A stretch of DNA of 64,000 bases, taken from assembly GCA_032433765.1 (NCBI GenBank), contig JAVIAB010000041.1:79363835-79427834 (forward strand), read 5' to 3'. The notes under the pieces are model-generated. The model did not search any database, had not been told where the DNA came from, and saw nothing but the letters and a program-made list of their open reading frames with translations. This document shows positions 1-11,567 of this stretch, piece after piece; the stretch's first letter is position 1; the number at the start of each line of letters is the position of its first letter. Source of the DNA: Megaustenia siamemsis (Eukaryota; Mollusca; Gastropoda; Stylommatophora; Ariophantidae). A program made the translations under genes and the position numbers.

Positions 1-297
1 TCACAACCTGGTTAACACTGAGTTCATGCGACTGTAGCCTGATGGCAGACAGTCAGCCTAATGATGGTGGGAACAAAACACGTTCCATAAAGTCTCTTCA
101 CAACCTGGTTAACACTGAGTTCATGCGACTGTAGCCTGATGGCAGACAGTCAGCCTAATGATGGTGGGAACAAAACACGTTCCATAAAGTCTCTTCACAA
201 CCTGGTTAACACTGAGTTCATGCGACTGTAGCCTGATGTAGACAGTCAGCCTAATGATGGTGGGAACAAAACACGTTCCATAAAGTCTCTTCACAAA
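1..297. repeat. 97-bp tandem repeat, 3 copies
   Basis: Copies start at 1, 98 and 195; the third lacks 3 bp (GATGGCAG becomes GATG..AG). The array runs off the left edge, so its true length is unknown. The 96 bp between it and the next array look unique. Confidence 0.95.
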
Positions 298-393
298 TTA
301 CTATCTAATTATTCCTGGGATAGGCTACCATTAAGCCTTCCCCTCTAGTGGGCATTACTTAGCTCACTAATTCCACATAAATCTCCTGAGTGC

Positions 394-1690
394 GAGTATC
401 ATAACTCCATGCACTCCCACCAGTTCAACTATCCACTGAACGATGTCTCTAACTAGTGTGCTAGTCCTACACTAGCTGATTACTTGAGTATCATAACTCC
501 ATGCACTCCCAACAGTTCAACTATCCACTGAACGGTGTCTCTAACTAGTGTGCTAGTCCTACACTAGCTGATTACTTGAGTATCATAACTCCATGCACTC
601 CCAACAGTTCAACTATCCACTGAACGGTGTCTCTAACTAGTGTGCTAGTCCTACACTAGCTGATTACTTGAGTATCATAACTCCATGCACTCCCACCAGT
701 TCAACTATCCACTGAACGATGTCTCTAACTAGTGTACTAGTCCTACACTAACTGATTACTTGAGTATCATAACTCCATGCACTCCCACCAGTTCAACTAT
801 CCACTGAACGATGTCTCTAACTAGTGTACTAGTCCTACACTAACTGATTACTTGAGTATCATAACTCCATGCACTCCCACCAGTTCAACTATCCACTGAA
901 CGATGTCTCTAACTAGTGTACTAGTCCTACACTAACTGATTACTTGAGTATCATAACTCCATGCACTCCCACCAGTTCAACTATCCACTGAACGGTGTCT
1001 CTAACTAGTGTACTAGTCCTACACTAACTGATTACTTGAGTATCATAACTCCATGCACTCCCACCAGTTCAACTATCCACTGAACGGTGTCTCTAACTAG
1101 TGTACTAGTCCTACACTAGCTGATTACTTGAGTATCATAACTCCATGCACTCCCACCAGTTCAACTATCCACTGAACGGTGTCTCTAACTAGTGTACTAG
1201 TCCTACACTAGCTGATTACTTGAGTATCATAACTCCATGCACTCCCACCAGTTCAACTATCCACTGAACGGTGTCTCTAACTAGTGCACTAGTCCTACAC
1301 TAACTGATTACTTGAGTATCATAACTCCATGCACTCCCACCAGTTCAACTATCCACTGAACGATGTCTCTAACTAGTGTACTAGTCCTACACTAGCTGAT
1401 TACTTGAGTATCATAACTCCATGCACTCCCACCAGTTCAACTATCCACTGAACGATGTCTCTAACTAGTGTACTAGTCCTACACTAACTGATTACTTGAG
1501 TATCATAACTCCATGCACTCCCACCAGTTCAACTATCCACTGAACGATGTCTCTAACTAGTGTACTAGTCCTACACTAACTGATTACTTGAGTATCATAA
1601 CTCCATGCACTCCCACCAGTTCAACTATCCACTGAACGGTGTCTCTAACTAGTGTACTAGTCCTACACTAGCTGATTACTTCAGTATCAT
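394..1690. repeat. 92-bp tandem repeat, 14 copies plus a partial
   Basis: Copies start at 394, 486 and so on to 1682, at an exact 92-bp step. Variant sites (CCACC/CCAAC, ACGATG/ACGGTG, GTGCTAG/GTACTAG, TAGCTG/TAACTG) are shared by neighbouring copies, which suggests block-wise expansion. Confidence 0.96.
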
Positions 1691-2182
1691 AACTCCTTCG
1701 TCTAAACACACATTACATTGTCCCGTACCGCAGAGTCTATATATTCCCTAGTCTACACAAATTATCTCTGGAATCGTTTTCCTCCTTATTCTATCACAAC
1801 TCACCATGTTGGTGACTGGAAATATCATGTCCCTCTCAGCTCTTCTGTGCTTGACTGTCACATCCTAACTAACTAAGTCACAACCCGTCTAGGCATTACC
1901 AAACTACCTCTAATCCAGCCCACGGTATCGGCTTGTTAACTAACAACCCGTCCGCACAGAGCGCTCGCTCAATCTCAAATGAATCTTTTTCCTACTCAAA
2001 ATCCTTTGTCCTCGTTTTCACAAACTTCGTGGTTCACGACCAGCTCACCCGAGAATTCCCATATCCCGTGGGCTCTGAGTTGTTCTCTGTTTACAACCAT
2101 ATCTAAACTTCACCCTTTGACCTCTTCCGTCTAATTCCTTCTCATATAACCTCTCCATCACTTTACCTCAACCCTTTTTCAT
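1691..2182. other. Gene-free unique sequence
   Basis: C/T-rich, stop-rich sequence between two minisatellites. No exon, transposon motif or RNA gene was recognised. Confidence 0.6.
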
Positions 2183-3480
2183 AGCAACGTATCTAACGAG
2201 CTGAGCATCACCTTATCCAACGAGCTGTCTATATACTTATCTAACGAGCTGTCCATCAACTTATCTAACGAGCTGTCTATCAACTTATCTAACGAGCTGT
2301 CCATCAACTTATCTAACGAGCTGTCTATCAACTTATCTAACGAGCTGTCTATCAACTTATCCAACGAGCTGTCTATATACTTATCTAACGAGCTGTCCAT
2401 CAACGTATCTAACGAGCTGTCCATCAACTTATCTAACGAGCTGTCTATCAACTTATCTAACGAGCTGTCTATCAACTTATCTAACGAGCTGTCTAGCAAC
2501 TTATCTAACGAGCTGTCCATCTACTTATCTAACGAGCTGTCCATCAACTTATCTAACGAGATGTCCATCTACTTATCTAACGAGCTGTCCATCAACTTAT
2601 CTAACGAGCTGTCTATCAACTTATCTAACGAGCTGTCCAACAACTTATCTAACGAGCTGTCTATCAACTTATCTAACGAGATGTCTATCAACTTATCTAA
2701 CGAGCTGTCTATCAACTTATCTAACGAGCTGTCCATCAACTTATCTAACGAGCTGTCCATCAACTTATCTAACGAGCTGTCCATCAACTTATCTAACGAG
2801 CTGTCCATCAACTTATCTAACGAGCTATCCATCAACTTATCTAACGAGATGTCTATCAACTTATCTAACGAGCTGTCTATCAACGTATCTAACGAGCTGT
2901 CCATCAACTTATCTAACGAGATGTCTATCAACTTATCTAACGAGCTGTCTATCAACTTATCTAACGAGCTGTCTATCAACTTATCTAACGAGCTGTCTAT
3001 CAACTTATCTAACGAGCTGTCTATCAACGTATCTAACGAGCTGTCCATCAACTTATCTAACGAGCTGTATATCAACTTATCTAACGAGATGTCTATCAAC
3101 GTATCTAACGAGCTGTCTATCAACTTATCTAACGAGCTGTCCATCAACTTATCTAACGAGATGTCTATCAACTTATCTAACGAGCTGTCTATCAACGTAT
3201 CTAACGAGCTGTCTATCAACTTATCTAACGAGCTGTTTATCAACTTATCTAACGAGCTGTCTATCAACTTATCTAACGAGCTGTCTATCAACGTATCTAA
3301 CGAGCTGTCTATCAACTTATCTAACGAGCTGTCTATCAACTTATCTAACGAGCTGTATATAAACTTATCTAACGAGCTGTATATCAACTTATCTAACGAG
3401 CTGTAAATCAACTTATCTAACGAGCTGTCTATCAACTTATCTAACGAGCTGTATATCAACTTATCTTACGAGCTGTCTAG
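2183..3480. repeat. 24-bp tandem repeat, about 54 copies
   Basis: The unit is close to CTATCAACTTATCTAACGAG plus CTGT. Because 24 is a multiple of 3 and the unit has no stop in two frames, frames of 281 codons (plus, 2561-3406) and 296 codons (minus, 2569-3459) stay open as 8-residue repeats (SINLSNEL; DSSLDKLI). There is no unique flanking coding sequence, so they are treated as non-genes. Confidence 0.96.
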
Positions 3481-3485
3481 CAACT

Positions 3486-4415
3486 TCCCCAACATCCATT
3501 CGTTTTGGCAAAATGCATAATTGATGAGTCAAGCGGTATAAAATATGTACACACTTACGACCCAGATGGTGTTAAACTAACACCCTTTTGATGCATTTTA
3601 GAACAAAAAGCAGGATAAGTACAGATTTTTATCGATTTTTTTGCCAGCGTGGGAGACCGTTTTGAGCTTCAATTACAAAGATTTTATTGGAGAGAATTGT
3701 CGATTACATGTTGTGTAAAGAAACTAGATTAATCTATCTATCTATTGTCCTTTCGAGCTGAAGACGGCACATAGGGCAGAACCACAATCTCAAAAAACAG
3801 AAACATTGCACTGCTTCTAAAATCTATGGCTCTGTTTCCGTAACAATAATATTTACAATGACAGCTTGTCAAGCCATCGATCAACCTCCTCAGTCGCCTC
3901 TTACGACATGCCTGGAAAGTCACAGTGTCACTATTCTCTACTTCACTCATAATGAGGCACCGGTAATGCTTTTGTATTAATCAAGAAGATGTGTCGATTT
4001 TTGTACAGAACTTAATAAGTGTCATATCACCGACAGTTGCCTAGTGCACATAATATTTTTCCCACCATCGATATATAAGATTACAGTTTCATAAATGGAC
4101 ATAACCATAATGTCTGTGTAATGAGAGACGGTTACATGCAAGCTGACAGATAACCATGAGAGTTTGTGAAGTGTAACTAGTATATGTGTACATAATCTTG
4201 TGAACGGTAATCAAGACTGCGTCTTCGAGTCATCACATGAAGTGTTGAACACAAGTGTTGTTCTGGATATTTGGACTCTCAGTTTCTTTGTTGCGTTAAT
4301 TATTCACGATTTGTTTGGTAACTGGCATGAAGGCACTTTACGACTCGGTCAGCTACCAATGTTATGACGAGATTCACACATTTAATTTAAAAAAAAAGTA
4401 ACTTAATATCTCTAG
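3486..4415. other. Gene-free unique sequence
   Basis: AT-rich sequence. A 70-codon minus frame at 3738-3950 has no recognisable domain, splice site pair or repeat homology. Nothing else can be supported here. Confidence 0.55.
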
Positions 4416-4419
4416 CGAC

Positions 4420-4612
4420 TTATGTGAGCAATATTTATATGGCTAAATACCTAGCGACATAATTAAACTAGGAGCCCAACGACGTAACTAGAGCGACATT
4501 ATTAAACTAGGAACTTAGCGACGAACTTAGCGACATAATTAAACTAGGAGCCTAGCGACGTACCTAGAGCGACATTATTAAACTAGGAACTTAGCGACGT
4601 ACCTAGCGACCT
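4420..4612. repeat. Degenerate ~74-bp repeat, about 2.5 copies
   Basis: Copies begin near 4453 and 4527. They are built from smaller alternating motifs (TAGCGAC, ATTAAACTAGGA). Confidence 0.8.
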
Positions 4613-4839
4613 GGGTATGTGGACTCTGTTAGCACAGTAGCCCATAAACAGAACGAAGACCAGGTAGCCAATATCGTTAGCTGCCAAAATAATACCAGTT
4701 TGGCGTGAGCTGAAGCCAAATTGTCTTTCCAGCGTAGTTACCTAGAATACGTCATAGGAAGGTTAAGTAACTGACTGCTAAATGGGCTTTTAGATAAAAT
4801 ATTGGAGTCCTTTATAGAGCTGGAGAAACGTGACAAAAA

Positions 4840-5175
4840 TACATTGATTTTAGTTTATAGAGTTGAACAAATGTGAAAAAAATATACTAACGTTTAAAGA
4901 GTTTGTCACATAGAAGATAAACGTACATGATCGTTTATTAAGTTGAACAAATGTAAAAAAACAAATCAATTTACACTTATTGAGTTGAACAAATGTAACA
5001 AAACAAATCAATTTACATTTATTGAGTTGAACAAATGTAACAAATCAAATCAATTTACATTTATAGAGTTGAACAAATGTAACAAAGCAAATCAATTTAC
5101 ATTTATAGAGTTGAACAAATGTAACAAAACAAATCAATTTACATTTATAAAGTTGAACAAATGTAACAAACTGGT
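4840..5175. repeat. 42-bp tandem repeat, about 5 good copies plus decayed ones
   Basis: AGTTGAACAAATGTAACAAA units start at 4941, 4983, 5025 and on; two diverged copies lie upstream. The 103-codon plus frame 4943-5254 is a 14-residue reading of this array. Confidence 0.92.
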
Positions 5176-5340
5176 AAATTTATGTACAATCTTTACCAAA
5201 GAAATGCTGGTTAAGATGGAAAGATTAAAGAATCACGTTTCAGGAGGTGTCTAAGTTAGATTCACGTGTTTCGTCAAATATTGTCCCCCCTTACGTGTGT
5301 CCTGGCCACAAACCACCGTGGCAGATAGCGAAATGGACGT

Positions 5341-6186
5341 CTGGTCTCGCCTTGTAGGCCAACAAAACCTATCCACGCTGTCTCAATGATATCATCTCCC
5401 ACCGGTCCATGTCCTTGTAGGCCAACAAAACCTATCCGCGCTGTCTCAATGATTTCATCTCCCACCGGTCCATGTCCTTGTAGGCCAACAAAACCTATCC
5501 GCGCTGTCTCAATGATTTCATCTCCCACCGGTCCATGCCCTTGTAGGCCAACAAAACCTATCCGCGCTGTCTCAATGATTTCATCTCCCACCGGTCCATG
5601 TCCTTGTAGGCCAACAAAACCTATCCGCGCTGTCTCAATGATTTCATCTCCCACCGGTCCATGTCCTTGTAGGCCAACAAAACCTATCCGCGCTGTCTCA
5701 ATGATATCATCTCCCACCGGTCCATGTCCTTGTAGGCCAACAAAACCTATCCGCGCTGTCTCAATGATATCATCTCCCACCGGTCCATGTCCTTGTAGGT
5801 CAACAACAAAACCTATCCGCGCTGTCTCAATGATTTCATCTCCCACCGGTCCATGTCCTTGTAGGCCAACAACAAAACCTATCCGCGCTGTCTCAATGAT
5901 ATCATCTCCCACCGGTCCATGTCCTTGTAGGCCAACAAAACCTATCCGCGCTGTCTCAATGATTTCATCTCCCACCGGTCCATGTCCTTGTAGGCCAACA
6001 AAACCTATCCGCGCTGTCTCAATGATTTCATCTCCCACCGGTCCATGTCCTTGTAGGCCAACAACAAAACCTATCCGCGCTGTCTCAATGATATCATCTC
6101 CCACCGGTCCATGTCCTTGTAGGCCAACAAAACCTATCCACGCTGTCTCAATGATTTCATCTCCCACCGGTCCATGTCCTTGTAGA
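5341..6186. repeat. 63/66-bp tandem repeat, about 13 copies
   Basis: The unit is 63 bp; some copies carry an in-phase extra AAC (66 bp). Both strands stay open: 305 codons on minus (5274-6191, unit around GLQGHGPVGDEIIETA) and 270 codons on plus (5386-6198, unit around MISSPTGPCPCRPTKPIRA). The only observed indel is 3 bp. A coding role is not shown: no signal peptide, domain or splice context is seen, and both strands being open argues for repeat structure. Confidence 0.93.
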
Positions 6187-6594
6187 TTCACGTGCTAGCG
6201 CATGGTTACATGGTACGTGTCGCTGCATCCAGCTGGACGTCGGTCTACATGCGAGTTCTGCTACAAGTTTGGTAAGAGATGAAGAGAACGGAGAATTTAG
6301 TTGGCAAGAGAATAAGTCGCTTCACTTGAGAGCTCTACCAGAGAAATGTTGAAGCCTCGCAGTGAGTTGCCATAACAACAGCAACACATTGGCTAATAAA
6401 ACGCGCAAATGTAAGACCTTTATTGTGGTCTTATATGAAAACACGCCATAGTGGTTAGATCTCTGTCTGTTATGATTCGGCGGTAGTTTGTAAACTAGGA
6501 AAAGCAACAACACCACGTCTCCACCCTTAACAACGGAATATTTGACAATTATTCAACAACTTTTAGTGTACCATAAGGATAGGAAGAATCAATC
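6187..6594. other. Gene-free unique sequence
   Basis: No exon or repeat family was recognised. It ends at a decayed LINE fragment. Confidence 0.5.
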
Positions 6595-6945
6595 ATCATC
6601 ACCGTGCAGCATAAATAGGACAAATCTGAAACAAGTGCAGCACTTTAAATACTTGGGCACAATAATAACATCCGATTTAAGATGCGCCATAGAAATAAAA
6701 AATAAAAAAACAGAATAGCTCAGTCGAAAATAGCATTTCAGAAACTGAAAAACAGCGTATGCAACATATCTATGTCAATAGAAGTGAAAAAGAGAGTTCA
6801 TCAGCGCTATGAGGAGTCAATTATTACCTATGGAAGCGTATAATGGACAGTATACGAAACAAATGAAAAGACGGTGAGAAGCCAAAGAGATGGGATTTCT
6901 CAGACAAATGTAGAAAATTCCCTGGACAGCTAAAAATGTCAGGAG
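6595..6945 (+). pseudogene. Decayed RTE-like LINE reverse transcriptase fragment
   Basis: This is a stop-ridden copy of the same C-terminal half of the reverse transcriptase better kept at 7681-8100. The nucleotide order is parallel: a KYLGTIITSD-like block, a region reading like AFQK.KN, the thumb segment around TYGS..WT, then the block that precedes the touch-down PWTAK motif. Several in-frame stops and a deletion make it non-functional. The family assignment rests on the neighbouring copy. Confidence 0.75.
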
Positions 6946-7339
6946 GAAATGTGAATGTGAGGAAAGAGAGTAGGGGACGGTATGGAGAGAGTTGAGAAAC
7001 ACAGTACGTGTGGGGAAGTGACATTCCCGAGAATTCTGAGTAGAACTGTTGTTTGGGTGAGAGGGGAGAGTCTTGTGTTAGTGGAGAGATTGACAAACAC
7101 GGGGAAGTGAGTAGATTGGGGGTGAAGGTAGAATAGAAAAGATGACGTTAAGAGAATCTATTGCATGGGAAATTAAGGAAGTGGCTGTTGATTGACTGAG
7201 GGGCGAGGGATTTAAGCACATGCAGAGGATTAGAAAGAATTTCTCTAAGAGAAATTCACATGTATCTAAGGAATAGACGCGGCTACGCCTCTAGGCGTGC
7301 AGCCTTAGAGCCGCACATGAGCTCAAGCTCATTTACAGT
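6946..7339. other. Spacer with a conserved GAGCTCAAGCTC motif
   Basis: G/A-rich spacer between two LINE fragments. At 7299-7336 it carries a ~38-bp stretch ending CACATGAGCTCAAGCTCATT that recurs at about 11859-11896, so it is a dispersed repeat piece. No coding content. Confidence 0.55.
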
Positions 7340-8114
7340 TAGTAATGATTAGCTGGGTGTCAGCAGGGAGTCAGACAAGGCTGTGTAATGATTAGTTGGG
7401 TGTCAACTAATCATTACACATCAATGTAGTAATGATTGGTTGGGTGTCAAACAGGGAGTCAGACAAGCCTGTGTTCTGTCGCCGGATTTATTTTCACTTT
7501 ACAGCGAACATATTATGAGATCAATAGTAGACAAAACAGAAATTGAAGTCAACGGTCACAACATAAATAATTTGCGATATACGGATGACACAGTCTTAAC
7601 AGCAGAGACAGAGAATGAACTACAAGAAATGATAGACATAACAGTAAGAAAGCAACATGAAGGGTCTCAGTCCGAATAGTAAGAAAACAGAAGTAATGGT
7701 TATATCGAAGAAACAAACATCACCATCATGCAGCATACAAATAAACAAGACTAATATTAAACAAGTGCAACGTTTAAAATACTTGAGCACAATAATAACA
7801 TCAGATGGGAGATTCACCACAGAAATAAAAAGCAAAATAGCATTTCAGAAAATGAAAAAAATATCTTATGCAACAAATCTATGTCAATAGAAATGAGAAA
7901 GAGAGTTCATCGGTGCTATATAGAACGAATTCTGACCTATGGAAGCGAATCATGGACAGTAGACAAACAAATGAAAAGACGATTAGAGGCCACAGAGATG
8001 GGATTTCTCAGAAGAATGTTGAAAGTTCCCTGGACAGCTAAAAGACCAATGAGGAAGTTCTCAAAGAGGCCAACACAATAAGGGAGCTTTTAAAATATAT
8101 CAGAAAGAAGCAAT
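7340..8114 (+). pseudogene. RTE-like LINE reverse transcriptase, 5' part of a split copy
   Basis: This encodes the catalytic and thumb part of a non-LTR reverse transcriptase. Seen in order: [13 protein letters not shown] (RT motif region 4, usual Gly replaced by Ala), NNLRYTDDTVL (the YxDD catalytic block, written YTDD rather than YADD), KKTEVMVISKK, the thumb YLSTIITSDGRF, then YIERILTYGSESWTV and LRRMLKVPWTAK. The frame shifts at least twice. At 7340-7440 the start of the GVRQG block is duplicated in small pieces. The copy stops at 8114, where a DNA transposon enters; its 3' end resumes at 11568. Family: RTE/BovB-like by C-terminal pattern; the exact clade is inferred. Confidence 0.85.
8109..8114. 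repeat. 6-bp target-site duplication (AGCAAT), left
   Basis: AGCAAT directly precedes the terminal inverted repeat; the matching copy is at 11568-11573. Removing the element and one copy gives a continuous LINE sequence that parallels 12548-12570, which supports the boundary. Confidence 0.88.
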
Positions 8115-8714
8115 AGTAGTATAGCAGCAAGGATTTGATTGTTATTTAGGCGTAAATTAACAAAGCTATATAGTAGGCGCATTTCGCGCCTAATGTACAC
8201 GAGAGACAAGGGGAGTTAAGCGGTCGTGCGACGGCGTGACCCCTCGTGCGGTGTGACCCCTCGGCGCTCCGGCTTGGCTCGTGTGACCCCGTCGGCGTGG
8301 TGACCTCGGAGCGGATCGCGTGTCGACGGGTGACCCCTTCAGATTATCTCGAGTGGTTCGGACAGCGTGCTATCGGATCGGGGATTATCTCGGTTCGGTG
8401 GGACGCTATCGCGCCAGGTAGACGTTAGAAAATATTTATAGCTATGTAGTTGGGTGTCTGCTTAGCGTTGTACCATAAATGAAGGATAAGGGTGAAACAG
8501 TTAGAGATTCCTGGTTAGTCTAAGCTGGTAGTGTAAATATGTTCCTCGGTGTTAGTGGTTCGCTATCTCTCTCTCTCTCTCACTCTCTCTCTCGCTATCT
8601 CTCTCTCGCTCTCGAACGTTCTCTCTCCCTCTCCATCTCTCTCTCTCTCACTATCTCTCTCTTTCACTAGACTTCTCTCTCACTCCTAGACGTCTCTCTT
8701 ACCATGCCAGCTTT

Positions 8715-8752
<38 letters not shown>

Positions 8753-8860
8753 ACATTCCACCCTCCATCGTACATTTAGCTTCCGTCATAGACTTCCCTC
8801 CATTGTAACACTTACTCATTCTTTCCATTTAAATCCATTAGCTCTACTTAGCTCCCCTAA

Positions 8861-8902
<42 letters not shown>

Positions 8903-9111
8903 TTCCAGCCTAGATTTCCCTCCATTGAAACACTTACTCATTCTCACCATTTATCCCTATCATCTCGCCTTCCTTCTCTCTCTCTCTCTCTCTCTTTCTC
9001 CCCTGTCCTCTCTTAGACTTCTAACCTATCAGTCCACCCTCAGCCTCTCACTTTACCTCCCCGCCCTCCCTCATATTTTTAGCGTCCCTCCTATTGTAAC
9101 ACTTGATTATT
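8115..9111. repeat. Left inverted arm (~997 bp)
   Basis: It matches the reverse complement of 10566-11567 with only scattered substitutions and 1-bp indels (for example C/G at the 14th base and a G indel near 8288). Layout: 13-bp terminus, GC-rich block 8220-8430 with recurring GTGACCCC, a block 8430-8560 shared with 61882-61985, then CT-rich simple repeat interspersed with CCATTGTAACACTTACTCAT copies. Confidence 0.93.
8246..8428 (+). other. Open frame in the GC-rich arm, probably not a gene
   Basis: A 60-codon frame, mirrored by a 67-codon frame on the minus strand at 11253-11456 because the arms are inverted copies. It is very rich in Arg, Gly and Val from the GTGACCCC repeats. No domain is recognised and both copies contain a relative frameshift. 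Recorded because it is conserved between arms; a coding role is unsupported. Confidence 0.3.
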
Positions 9112-9435
9112 CTCACCATTTATACCTAGCATCTCGCCTTCTTTCTCATAGGCTTCTCTCTCTCTCTCGCTCTCTCTCTTCTAACCCCTACTAGACTTCT
9201 CTCCTACCATTCCACCTTTCTTCCCCTCTCTCTCTCTCTCTTTCTTTACCTCGCCTAGCGTTCCGCCTTCATTCATATTTTTACCTTACCGCCAGTGTAA
9301 CACATTAATAACATTGAATATCAATTACAAAAAGACTTGAAATGTCTACTTTTTAAAGAACCAATAAGATAAACATATGAAAAACGAAGGAATAATACAC
9401 TCGACAAGGCTTAACATACGTACTTTATACACATC

Positions 9436-9903
9436 ACCATTAATACAACTGAAATTCCTTTAATGATAACCTATCACATCGTTATGAGCTAAGAGAAAAA
9501 CAGAAAAAAAAAATTCAACTTACACCGTAATATATTCCACTACAACACAGACCGCTAGACTGAACAGTACTATGAAAATAAACGTCCGTGAATCAAGCGC
9601 GCTTATAACACGAAGTCTCACATCCGACTAGTTTAAATATAATCTGGTAAATAAAAGTTAGGAGGCAAGGGCAGAAACCTAGCCATTAATACAACTGAAA
9701 TTCCTTTAATGATAACCTATCACATCGTTATGAGCTAAGAGAAAAACAGAAAAAAAATTCAACTTACACCGTAAAATATTCCACTACAACACAGACCGCT
9801 AGACTGAACAGTACTACGAAAATAAACGTCCGTGAATCAAGCGCGCTTATAACACGAAGTCTCACATCCGACTAGTTTAAATATAATCTGGTAAATAAAA
9901 TTT
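9436..9903. repeat. 248-bp direct duplication
   Basis: The segment from 9436 (CCATTAATACAACTGAAATT) recurs from 9684 almost unchanged: the poly-A length differs by two, TATG/TACG and TAATATA/TAAAATA differ. Confidence 0.92.
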
Positions 9904-10309
9904 GGACGATACTATTCCACCCTCGACTAATATCTAGGTTAACCAATCAGAGAAGAAGATTTCTATCGGACACCCATCAACGAAATGACTGACCTCTGGA
10001 TTAACTAATCGGAGAAGAGGATTACTGTTATCGTGATAACTGACCTCATTTTCAACTTGAAGTGCTGTCGAGTCTGATGGATGGGTTACTTTAAATCGAT
10101 TCGGCCCCTGATACAATCCACCTAGCGGGTCAATGGTGGGGGGAAATAATACAAGTGGCGGGTTACTTGAACGCGTTTTGACCCCTGCTGCAATACCAGG
10201 AATTCCATGACAGTTATAAATAGTTGGATACAACAAGCAGGAAGTTATATTAAGGACAGAAATCTAGCAGGCAATGGCAGAAACCTAAGAGGCAAGGACA
10301 GAAAACTAG

Positions 10310-10565
10310 GGGGGGGGGGTCGTGGTTCGTGGTTCGGTAAGTCCGTGGTTCGTTAAGTCCGTGGTTCGTGGGGTTGTGGTTCGTGGTTCGTTAGTTGATG
10401 GTTCGTTAAGTCCGTGGTTCGTGGGGGTTGTGGTTCGCGGTTCGTGAGTTGATGGTTCGTTAAGTTCGTGGTTTGTTAAGTTCGTTGTTCGTGAGTTTGT
10501 GGTTCGTTAGTTGATGGTTCGTTAAGTCCGTGGTTCGTGGGGTTGTGGTTCGTGGTTCGTTAGTT
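10310..10565. repeat. GT-rich array of GTGGTTCGT motifs
   Basis: Irregular repetition of GTGGTTCGTTAAGTCC and GTGGTTCGTTAGTTGATG, starting with a run of 9-10 G. It abuts the right inverted arm. Confidence 0.85.
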
Positions 10566-10775
10566 AATAATCAAGTGTTACAATAGGAGGGACGCTAAAA
10601 ATATGAGGGAGGGCGGGGGAGGTAAAGGGAGAGGCTGAGAGTGGACTGATAGGTTAGAAGTCTAAGAGAGGACAGGGGAGAAAGAGAGAGAGAGAGAGAG
10701 AGAAGGAAGGCGAGATGATAGGGATAAATGGAGAGAATGAGTAAGTGTTTCAATGGAGGGAAATCTAGGCTGGAA

Positions 10776-10813
<38 letters not shown>

Positions 10814-10920
10814 TTAGGGAGCTAAGTAGAGCTAATGGATTTAAATGGAAAGAATGAGTAAGTGTTACAATGGAGGGAAGTCTATGACGGAAGCTAAATG
10901 TACGATGGAGGGTGGAATGT

Positions 10921-10964
<44 letters not shown>

Positions 10965-11567
10965 AAAGCTGGCATGGTAAGAGAGACGTCTAGGAGTGAG
11001 AGAGAAGTCTAGTGAAAGAGAGAGATAGTGAGAGAGAGAGAGATGGAGAGGGAGAGAGAACGTTCGAGAGCGAGAGAGAGATAGCGAGAGAGAGAGTGAG
11101 AGAGAGAGAGAGAGATAGCGAACCACTAACACCGAGGAACATATTTACACTACCAGCTTAGACTAACCAGGAATCTCTAACTGTTTCACCCTTATCCTTC
11201 ATTTATGGTACAACGCTAAGCAGACACCCAACTACATAGCTATAAATATTTTCTAACGTCTACCTGGCGCGATAGCGTCCCACCGAACCGAGATAATCCC
11301 CGATCCGATAGCACGCTGTCCGAACCACTCGAGATAATCTGAAGGGGTCACCCGTCGACACGCGATCCGCTCCGAGGTCACCACGCCGACCGGGGTCACA
11401 CGAGCCAAGCCGGAGCGCCGAGGGGTCACACCGCACGAGGGGTCACGCCGTCGCACGACCGCTTAACTCCCCTTGTCTCTCGTGTACATTAGGCGCGAAA
11501 TGCGCCTACTATATAGCTTTGTTAATTTACGCCTAAATAATAATCAAATCCTTCCTGCTATACTACT
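10566..11567. repeat. Right inverted arm (~1,002 bp)
   Basis: Reverse complement of 8115-9111. It ends CTGCTATACTACT, followed by the second AGCAAT copy at 11568-11573. Confidence 0.93.

Larger units (their letters stand above)
9112..10565. other. Central region of the fold-back element
   Basis: This single-copy spacer lies between the arms. It holds CT-rich sequence to about 9290, a 248-bp direct duplication (copies from 9436 and 9684), a block (about 9540-10210) matching the reverse complement of about 60250-60600 in the other Polinton remnant, and a GT-rich run. Recurrent TTAACCAATCAGAG-like motifs at about 9938 and 9999 match ATTGGTTAAT motifs at 60391 and 60448. No gene is seen; the 100-codon minus frame 9934-10236 falls in this shared non-coding block. 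Confidence 0.7.
8115..11567. mobile_element. Non-autonomous Polinton-derived fold-back element, 3,453 bp
   Basis: It is bounded by inverted repeats that start AGTAGTATAGCAG and is flanked by AGCAAT on both sides. A 6-bp duplication, 5'-AG termini and long terminal inverted repeats are the Polinton/Maverick hallmarks. It shares the terminal 13 bp, the adjacent GTAAATTAACAAAG block and two internal blocks with the element at 59988-62370, which still holds a Polinton DNA polymerase B end. No polymerase, integrase, protease, ATPase or capsid coding is left here, so it would need proteins supplied in trans. It splits a LINE reverse transcriptase. What is inferred: Polinton origin. What is seen: inverted repeats, flanking duplication and shared blocks. 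Confidence 0.87.

Noticed and set aside
1..1690. CRISPR-like direct repeats
   Set aside because: Units are contiguous without spacers, and the context is eukaryotic; these are minisatellites.
8246..8428. A conserved small protein encoded by both GC-rich arms
   Set aside because: The arms are inverted duplicates, so conservation is automatic; a 1-bp indel shifts the frame between arms.
9934..10236. 100-codon minus frame in the fold-back element
   Set aside because: Falls in a block shared between elements where the frame is not kept.
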